This document shows, one piece after another, positions 5,490 to 10,181 of a DNA stretch of 10,181 bases. The notes below the pieces were generated by a model. It was not told where the DNA came from and did no database searches. It saw only the letters and a list, made by a program, of their open reading frames with translations. The stretch's first letter is position 1. The number at the start of each line of letters is the position of its first letter. The translations under genes were made by a program, and so were the position numbers. The DNA is from CAG-390 sp964590755. GTDB lineage: Bacteria; Bacillota; Clostridia; Oscillospirales; CAG-272. The DNA lies in the NCBI GenBank assembly GCA_964590755.1, contig CAZPYK010000057.1:1-10181 (forward strand). The letters run 5' to 3'.

Positions 5490-6968
5490 TCAATCCTCAA
5501 GGCTTCGCCTGATAATGCGGCAAAGCTTTTCGGTCGCCGCGGCAGCCTCGCGAGGTTCCGCCCCGCTTGCGGAATATTTTGCCTTTTCAAAGGTCGCTGT
5601 TATCATCGCCAGCTCGTCGTCGGAAGCGATGCTGCGTCTTTTCAGCTTGCGATGAAGTTCGCGCGGCGTGTCGCTGGTCTTCGCGAATTGCGGAATCTTA
5701 TACATCTGCCGCGCAAAGACCGCATATGCATAGCAAAGCTTTGCATTTTCGTTCGGAGCGGCACGCAAGCCGGCAGAGAACTCCCGCCAACCGAAGCGCC
5801 GCGCTCCGAGCTTATCCGCTCGCTCGTCATTAAACGAGGAGACCAGCTTTTCCTCGGTGTCGAGATAGCTCAGCTGCTCATCCTCTCGCATGTTTGCGAT
5901 AAAATATGTCATGCTGTCCGAGATCGGAGAAAATATAAAATCCATAAGCCGCAAAATGAACCTTTTTACAGCATCGATCAGCGATCTGATCTCGCCTTGA
6001 CGCCTAAAAAGAAAGATAATAAGCGCCGGCACGCTCAGCACGACAAATACCAAAAACATATAATAATTCACCGTGTCATCGGCTTCCTTGGCGCCGAAAA
6101 CATACAGATTGAATAGGCTCAGGCGCTCATCTGAGCTTCCCGAACCCAAATAATCCGACGAGCTCGTGTCCGACTTGGAATAAACTATCATATAGAGTAT
6201 CGATTTTCCGATCACCGCAAGACCGGTCGCCACCATATACCCGCCGCCCATCAGCAGCAGCGTGAATAAGAAGAAGACACCGGCAAGCCTCAGATTATAC
6301 CTGCGTGCCTCGGGAGACAGAAATGCCACCACTGTCCCGCGATAGGTGCGCGTCAGCGACTGCTGATTCAGCGCCAGCGACATCATAAGAATATATCCCA
6401 TAAGGCTCAGCCCGATCATGGCGCCCCCGCCTCCGATATATCCGTAAAACACATATGCTACAAACATAACGCCCACCGAGGTGAACATCGTCTTTTGCGA
6501 TATCAGCCTCTCATGCGGAATAAACCAAACAACGACGCCGCATATCATTATCGCGTCAAAAAACAGCATAACGGCCACCGGCAACACGGAATCCTCATCG
6601 TAATATGAGCCCGGAGTGTTCACAACATATCTGTATTCAAGCTCGGCGGCAAGCTTCATCACCAAAATGCCGCATATTCCTATGATAAGCATAGGCACCA
6701 AAGCCCCGACGAGGTTGAAAAAGCCGCCCTCCGCCTCATAGCCGCCGCTGTCGTTTTCGCGACTTATACGCATAAGTTTTGCCCAAAGAGACATCAAAAA
6801 ATATCCCGCAAAAAACAGCAGCGCATTTATGCCGAAGCCGATACAGCCTATCCCGGACGCCGAGTATATCCCCGAGGTAAGGACGGACAGAATAAAATAA
6901 AGAGACATAACACCCATGGCGCGATATGCGCGGGCGTACTTTTTCTCGTTGTCGTAAAGCACTCTCAT
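5490..6968 (-). CDS. multi-spanning membrane protein with DUF4129-like C-terminus
   Basis: A protein of 492 residues. Hydrophobic segments lie at about 17-36, 41-66, 85-108, 127-150, 160-178, 182-200, 226-263 (one or two helices) and 301-322, so eight or nine membrane passes. A Ser/Asp-rich loop (264-283) precedes the last helix. The soluble tail (about 408-488) has LCYAYAVFARQM, a central TPRELHRKL, an LAMITATFEKAKYS segment and an Ala-rich end; this order (small helix, TPRE, then LT..YE.ARY) is typical of DUF4129, which commonly follows MoxR and DUF58 genes, often next to a transglutaminase-like protein. It is the third gene of the minus-strand operon, 43 bases after the DUF58 gene, with GGGGG 7 bases before the ATG. 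Likely a membrane partner of the MoxR/DUF58 pair; the molecular function is unknown. Confidence 0.8.
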   Translation of the reverse strand: MRVLYDNEKKYARAYRAMGVMSLYFILSVLTSGIYSASGIGCIGFGINALLFFAGYFLMSLWAKLMRISRENDSGGYEAEGGFFNLVGALVPMLIIGICGILVMKLAAELEYRYVVNTPGSYYDEDSVLPVAVMLFFDAIMICGVVVWFIPHERLISQKTMFTSVGVMFVAYVFYGYIGGGGAMIGLSLMGYILMMSLALNQQSLTRTYRGTVVAFLSPEARRYNLRLAGVFFLFTLLLMGGGYMVATGLAVIGKSILYMIVYSKSDTSSSDYLGSGSSDERLSLFNLYVFGAKEADDTVNYYMFLVFVVLSVPALIIFLFRRQGEIRSLIDAVKRFILRLMDFIFSPISDSMTYFIANMREDEQLSYLDTEEKLVSSFNDERADKLGARRFGWREFSAGLRAAPNENAKLCYAYAVFARQMYKIPQFAKTSDTPRELHRKLKRRSIASDDELAMITATFEKAKYSASGAEPREAAAATEKLCRIIRRSLED

Positions 6969-7011
6969 CGTTATGCCCCCTTTGCATTAATATAATATCT
7001 TTACAAAGCTT

Positions 7012-8217
7012 TTACAAACTGAAAAACACGTCGATATCCCCGGGTATGGTCCCCACGGCGTTGCGAGTGGTAACGATATAAAACACCACGTTTATCCCAT
7101 GCTCGCGCATCACGCGGCAAAAGTTTATCATTCTGTCGTCGATATACGCCGACACAATGATAAGATTCTCGTTCTCGCCGAAGAGCTTGGGGGATGCCGC
7201 CATATGATCGAACATCATCTCGGGCGGCGCGGATATCTCGAGCGGCAGCATTGCCAGCGTGCGCATGGCATCTATCATCTGTCTGCCGCCGCGCCAACTG
7301 CCGCACACCGAATAACCCATCTCCCCGCGCTCGTCATCACCGAGCTTTATAAAGCACTCCTCGCCGCCGTCCGAGACTATCGGAGCATTGACGATCAGGC
7401 GCGTCGGAACATCCTCGGCGGCGATCCTGTCAAGCAGTGACGCGGCGACGGTTATTCCCCGCTCCACCGACGCTGGGGTTGACGGAGTGTCCCTTCGCTG
7501 TTCAATTCCGCGCGAATTCATGTTCAGCAGCACCGAAAAACGCGGGCGCACCGTTTTTTCTTCAATATTTACCATAAGTCTGCCGTGCACCGCGGTCGAT
7601 TTCCAGTTTATTCGATTCATCGGATCGTGTATCGTATATTCACGCGAGCCGCAGATGCGCTGAGGGTCGGTTATAGGGCAGAGCTGCGATATTATGTCCC
7701 CGCCGAGATAACGTGAGGACGCAAAGCTGCCGCCGAGCGGCTCGGGGAGAGGCAGCACCACGACCGAGGTCGCCCTTCCCTCTTGCGGCTCAAGCGCACG
7801 AGATATCGTGTTGAGCCCCAGAATGTCGCTCACGCTGACTATCACGCCGCCGAGCTTATATTCTCCGCGCTTTTTGGCTCTTACGCGCCAGCGGCGGCGC
7901 ACCCTTGCGTTGCTGTGAAGCACAAAAAGCGATTGCACCGAACGCGTGGTGCTTATCTTCCTCTTGCCGCCCGCCTCGGTCTCTATCAAAGTAAATTCAA
8001 GCCCCTCCGGCAGGTCGGAGTCGGCTTTGAGACACGGAATGGGCAGATGCCCCTCGTTGCGTATCTCCTCATAAAGATATATATCATCCCCAACCGTAAC
8101 CTCAGCGGAGGAAAAGGATGCGGTATACGTCAGCTGCTTGAACGCCAGCCGTTTATACAGAATATATTCCGCCACCACCGCGGCGATCATGGCAATAAAT
8201 GCCGCCAAAAACAGCAT
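7012..8217 (-). CDS. DUF58 domain protein
   Basis: A protein of 401 residues. One N-terminal hydrophobic helix (about 1-20) anchors it. A beta-rich region (about 30-150) with pairs such as GEYKLGGVIVSVSDILGL follows. The DUF58 signature GSREYTIHDPMNRINWKSTAVHGRLMV spans about 190-216, with the characteristic R-E-Y, D-P, I-N-W-K and G-R-L residues. The rest (220-401) has the alternating strand/helix pattern of a von Willebrand A-like fold. DUF58 proteins are standard partners of MoxR AAA ATPases, thought to be involved in assembly or maturation of envelope or metal-binding complexes. It has an excellent ribosome binding site, AAAGGAGGTG at 8231-8222, just before the ATG at 8217. It lies 54 bases after the MoxR gene and 43 before the membrane gene, so all three should be one transcript. 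Confidence 0.93.
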   Translation of the reverse strand: MLFLAAFIAMIAAVVAEYILYKRLAFKQLTYTASFSSAEVTVGDDIYLYEEIRNEGHLPIPCLKADSDLPEGLEFTLIETEAGGKRKISTTRSVQSLFVLHSNARVRRRWRVRAKKRGEYKLGGVIVSVSDILGLNTISRALEPQEGRATSVVVLPLPEPLGGSFASSRYLGGDIISQLCPITDPQRICGSREYTIHDPMNRINWKSTAVHGRLMVNIEEKTVRPRFSVLLNMNSRGIEQRRDTPSTPASVERGITVAASLLDRIAAEDVPTRLIVNAPIVSDGGEECFIKLGDDERGEMGYSVCGSWRGGRQMIDAMRTLAMLPLEISAPPEMMFDHMAASPKLFGENENLIIVSAYIDDRMINFCRVMREHGINVVFYIVTTRNAVGTIPGDIDVFFSL

Positions 8218-8271
8218 GACGCACCTCCTTTGAACCGGAATTACAAAGATATCAGTTCTTATTAACCGTCC

Positions 8272-9228
8272 TCAGCTTGCGCCGAGCGGCGCGGGAACGC
8301 TGTCAAGCACGAATTCCACCAGCTTTTCGTTTGTATCGGAAAGCTTTACCGTTCCCTGCGAACGCGCGATGATACGGTGCGCAAGCACCGGCACCGCCAC
8401 CGCTTTGACATCATCGGGAATAACATAATCGCGTCCGTCCATGGCGGCTGCGGTGCGGGATGCGGCAAGCAGAGCAAGCGTGCCGCGCGGGCTGACGCCC
8501 AAACGAATTCGCTCATTGTCGCGCGTTGCGGCAACGATGGCAAGCATATAATCGCGCACGACCGGCGAGACGCGCACACTCTTTACCGCCTCGGCGGCGG
8601 CAACTATATCATCGGCAGAAGCAACCGCCCCAAGGTCATCAAGCGGAGAGCGCGAGCCTCCGTAGCTGTCCATCATAGCACGCTCGCTCTCGACCGCGGG
8701 ATAGCCGAGCGACAGCTTCATTAAAAATCTGTCGCATTGCGCCTCCGGCAACGGAAAGGTTCCCACCGACTCTATCGGATTCTGCGTCGCTATGACCAAA
8801 AACGGACGCGCCATCGGATATGTGACTCCATCCACCGTCGTTTGAGCCTCACCCATGCATTCCAAAAGCGCCGATTGCGTTCTGGGTGTCGTGCGGTTTA
8901 TCTCATCCGCAATAAGTACATTGGTGAAAACGGGACCGGGGCGAAAAACGAAATCCCCACTCTTTTGATCGTAATAATTGATGCCCGTCACATCCGAGGG
9001 CAAAAGATCGGGGGTGAACTGTATTCTTTTGACCTCTCCCGACATCGAGCGCGCAAGCGCACGCGCCAGCGTGGTCTTTCCGGTCCCCGGAATGTCATCA
9101 AGCAGAACATGCCCGCCGCAAAGCAAAGCATTGACTATCATTTTGATCTCGGCATCCTTGCCGAATATGACCTTACCTATATTGTCGCATACGGCTCTTG
9201 CCAATGCACAGGCTTCCTTTATCTCCAT
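8272..9228 (-). CDS. MoxR family AAA+ ATPase
   Basis: A cytosolic AAA+ ATPase of 318 residues, of the MoxR clade, which acts as a chaperone or assembly factor for neighbouring VWA/DUF58 proteins. Walker A is PGTGKT (47-52), Walker B LIADE (105-109), followed by INRTTPRTQSALLECMGE, sensor 1 ATQNP (N150), and sensor 2 SPRG (R248). The N-terminal VIFGKD and HVLLDDIPG are typical. In-frame GTG at 9246 and ATG at 9240 are possible starts, but GGAG lies 6 bases before the ATG at 9228, which also gives the family-like beginning MEIKEACALARAVCDNIGKVIFGKD, so 9228 is chosen. It is the first gene of the operon. The substrate of the ATPase cannot be deduced. Confidence 0.94.
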   Translation of the reverse strand: MEIKEACALARAVCDNIGKVIFGKDAEIKMIVNALLCGGHVLLDDIPGTGKTTLARALARSMSGEVKRIQFTPDLLPSDVTGINYYDQKSGDFVFRPGPVFTNVLIADEINRTTPRTQSALLECMGEAQTTVDGVTYPMARPFLVIATQNPIESVGTFPLPEAQCDRFLMKLSLGYPAVESERAMMDSYGGSRSPLDDLGAVASADDIVAAAEAVKSVRVSPVVRDYMLAIVAATRDNERIRLGVSPRGTLALLAASRTAAAMDGRDYVIPDDVKAVAVPVLAHRIIARSQGTVKLSDTNEKLVEFVLDSVPAPLGAS

Positions 9229-9299
9229 ACCTCGCTCCATCCCCACCGCTCGGCGCGGCGCAGCTTTTTCGACCGCGGCGCGGTGCTTTCGTTACACAT

Positions 9300-9328
9300 A
9301 TTATATCACGCGTTCACGTGATTGTCAA
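9300..9328 (-). promoter_or_regulatory. sigma-A promoter of the MoxR operon with operator-like palindrome
   Basis: Perfect TTGACA (9328-9323) and TATAAT (9305-9300) on the minus strand, 17 bases apart. Bases 9305-9322 form ATCACG-CGTTCA-CGTGAT, a 6-6-6 inverted repeat filling the spacer, a common place for a repressor site. The predicted start near 9293 leaves a leader of about 65 bases containing GC-rich hairpins such as ACCGC-GGC-GCGGT (9282-9294). Confidence 0.85.
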
Positions 9329-9357
9329 CCACCGTGCACAATATTATTAAAAAAACA

Positions 9358-9387
9358 TTGTCGCTCGCGCGCGGGTGTGCATAAAAT
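9358..9387 (+). promoter_or_regulatory. candidate promoter of the ferritin-like gene
   Basis: TTGTCG (9358-9363) and TAAAAT (9382-9387) are 18 bases apart, giving a transcript start near 9394 and a leader of about 28 bases. The spacer is GC-rich (CGCTCGCGCGCGGG). It faces away from the MoxR promoter, whose -35 box is about 30 bases to the left. Confidence 0.5.
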
Positions 9388-9421
9388 GCTCATGAAGCAT
9401 AAAAGCAGGAGGCTCCAAACC

Positions 9422-9922
9422 ATGCAAAGCAATAAATGCGAATATCCGTCGCTTGACGGCACGATAAAGAATTGTCGCCTCGCCTGCGAGCTGAAGCGGC
9501 AATATTTTTGCGAGCTGAACGCAGTGTCGGAATACATATATCAGAGCATCATGTTCGAGGAGGCAATGCCCGAGCTTGCGGCAATATTTGAGGATATAGC
9601 CATTGACGAGATGCGGCATTTCAGAATGCTTGGCGAGCTGATGCGCCTTTTGGGGCGTGATCCCGTCATCAATATGGCACTCAGAACGAGCGGCGGACTG
9701 ATGATGTGCACCGACGTCGAATCTCGCGCTCCGGTCGCGGCGGTACGCGAGCTTGAGCGAAACATTGCCGACGAGAAAGCAGCGTACAAAGAATATCTAA
9801 GACTCGGGTCTCTTGCCGAGCAGCTTGGCGAGCTTCCCGCCGCCGCACTGCTTCGCCGCTTATCCGAGGATGAGCAAGCACACCTGCTGCGTCAGGAGGC
9901 GCTGTTGCGTAAGCTTATCTGA
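9422..9922 (+). CDS. ferritin-like diiron protein (rubrerythrin / CotJC-like group)
   Basis: A cytosolic four-helix-bundle protein of 166 residues. Carboxylate and histidine ligands are spaced as in ferritin-like diiron (or dimanganese) proteins: E37 (SEYIY), E63-x-x-H66 (DEMRHF), E118 (ADEKAAYKEY) and E151-x-x-H154 (EDEQAHL). Such proteins in anaerobes act in peroxide or oxygen removal, as Mn-catalase-like proteins, or in iron handling; which applies here is open. The C-terminal rubredoxin domain of a full rubrerythrin is absent. Four cysteines lie near the N-terminus (6, 18, 22, 30), with a fifth, Cys96, further on; whether they bind metal is unknown. AGGAGG at 9407-9412, 9 bases before the ATG at 9422, settles the start; upstream in-frame ATGs at 9386 and 9392 lack one. 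It is transcribed alone, divergent from the MoxR operon. Confidence 0.8.
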   Translation: MQSNKCEYPSLDGTIKNCRLACELKRQYFCELNAVSEYIYQSIMFEEAMPELAAIFEDIAIDEMRHFRMLGELMRLLGRDPVINMALRTSGGLMMCTDVESRAPVAAVRELERNIADEKAAYKEYLRLGSLAEQLGELPAAALLRRLSEDEQAHLLRQEALLRKLI

Positions 9923-9960
9923 AAAAACGGCAAGAACCGCATACGCAGGACGATTTTTTT
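9906..9960 (+). terminator. weak candidate terminator after the ferritin-like gene
   Basis: TGCGTA (9906-9911, inside the last codons) pairs with TACGCA (9942-9947). CGG (9928-9930) and CCG (9937-9939) can pair inside. A run of seven T follows at 9954-9960. The shape is loose with a long loop, so the call is tentative. Confidence 0.35.
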
Positions 9961-10001
9961 GATCTTTCCGCGCTAAATCTCATCTTTTGTCATCTTTGCT
10001 A

Positions 10002-10030
10002 TTGATTTTTTTCTTCAAATAGAGTAAAAT
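10002..10030 (+). promoter_or_regulatory. promoter of the aldolase gene
   Basis: TTGATT (10002-10007) and TAAAAT (10025-10030), 17 bases apart, in an AT-rich stretch. The predicted start near 10037 would give a leader of about 115 bases. Confidence 0.65.
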
Positions 10031-10036
10031 AGTTAG

Positions 10037-10151
10037 TGTATAAGCCGGGCGCGGGAAACGCAAGTCACTTTGCTTTCGCTCCCGCCGCCGCGTCGATCGC
10101 TTGCGACCGACGAAAAGAATAAGAAAAAAAGAAAAGGAAAGGCATTTTATC
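10037..10151 (+). promoter_or_regulatory. structured leader of the aldolase mRNA
   Basis: Two hairpins are visible: GCGGGA (10051-10056) with TCCCGC (10080-10085), whose loop holds a small GCAA/TTGC stem, and CGTCG-A-TCG (10091-10099) with CGA-C-CGACG (10104-10112) around a CTTG loop. A purine-rich stretch and AAAGGAAAGG before the ATG provide the ribosome binding site, about 9 bases from it. No known riboswitch motif was recognised. The structures are real pairings; a regulatory role is inferred only. Confidence 0.5.
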
Positions 10152-10181
10152 ATGGCTCTTGTTACGACCAAGGAAATGTTC
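10152..10181 (+). CDS. fba: fructose-bisphosphate aldolase class II, first ten codons (partial)
   Basis: The window ends inside this gene. The visible residues are MALVTTKEMF, the near-invariant beginning of clostridial class II fructose-bisphosphate aldolases (commonly MPLVTTKEMFKKAYEG). It would be a Zn-dependent glycolytic and gluconeogenic enzyme. The start is supported by a ribosome binding site and a promoter upstream. Only ten residues are visible, so the assignment rests on this short match and should be confirmed with the flanking DNA. Confidence 0.7.
   Translation, partial: MALVTTKEMF

Noticed and set aside
9240..9246. Earlier MoxR starts (GTG 9246, ATG 9240)
   Set aside because: Neither has a spaced Shine-Dalgarno; GGAG is well placed for ATG 9228, which fits the family N-terminus.
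8978..9421. Extension of the ferritin-like frame upstream to 8978
   Set aside because: The extension crosses the MoxR gene and its promoter; AGGAGG at 9407-9412 fixes the start at 9422.

Overview
The window looks like chromosomal DNA of an uncultured anaerobic member of the Clostridia (Bacillota), probably from a gut or rumen community. The reasons are near-consensus sigma-A promoters in AT-rich gaps, AGGAGG-type ribosome binding sites, GC-richer coding DNA, a clostridial-type Re-citrate synthase-like enzyme, a QueT transporter behind a preQ1 riboswitch, a ferritin-like diiron protein, and the start of a clostridial-type fructose-bisphosphate aldolase. This is inferred from style and gene content, not from a database search. 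I see no phage, transposase, CRISPR array, tRNA or rRNA.

Layout: 1-164 is a non-coding tract of nested inverted repeats. 165-1526 (-) encodes a DRE-TIM acyltransferase of the isopropylmalate/homocitrate/Re-citrate synthase group. A 340-base divergent gap leads to 1869-3099 (+), a two-gene unit of uridine phosphorylase and a small four-helix membrane protein, closed by a strong bidirectional terminator at 3126-3174. 3202-4704 (-) is a cytosolic Cys-type sulfatase. 4789-5310 (-) is queT, with its own perfect-hexamer promoter and a recognisable preQ1-I riboswitch. 5490-9228 (-) is a MoxR ATPase - DUF58 - multi-spanning membrane/DUF4129-like operon, driven by a perfect TTGACA-17-TATAAT promoter whose spacer holds a palindrome. 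Divergent from it, 9422-9922 (+) is a ferritin-like diiron protein. The right edge (9923-10181) holds a promoter, a structured leader and the first ten codons of a class II fructose-bisphosphate aldolase.

Functionally the window is a series of independent housekeeping and accessory units: carbon entry to glutamate or leucine synthesis, pyrimidine nucleoside salvage, sulfate-ester removal, queuosine precursor uptake under riboswitch control, a MoxR-type chaperone/envelope module, oxidative or iron defence, and glycolysis. The best points for a second look are the preQ1 riboswitch with two mutually exclusive GC-rich hairpins after it, the transglutaminase-less MoxR operon with an operator-like palindrome in its promoter, a terminator-like hairpin pointing against its flanking genes at 4730-4765, the nested palindromes at the left edge, and the likely misannotation risk of the first gene as LeuA. 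I found no convincing wholly new system.
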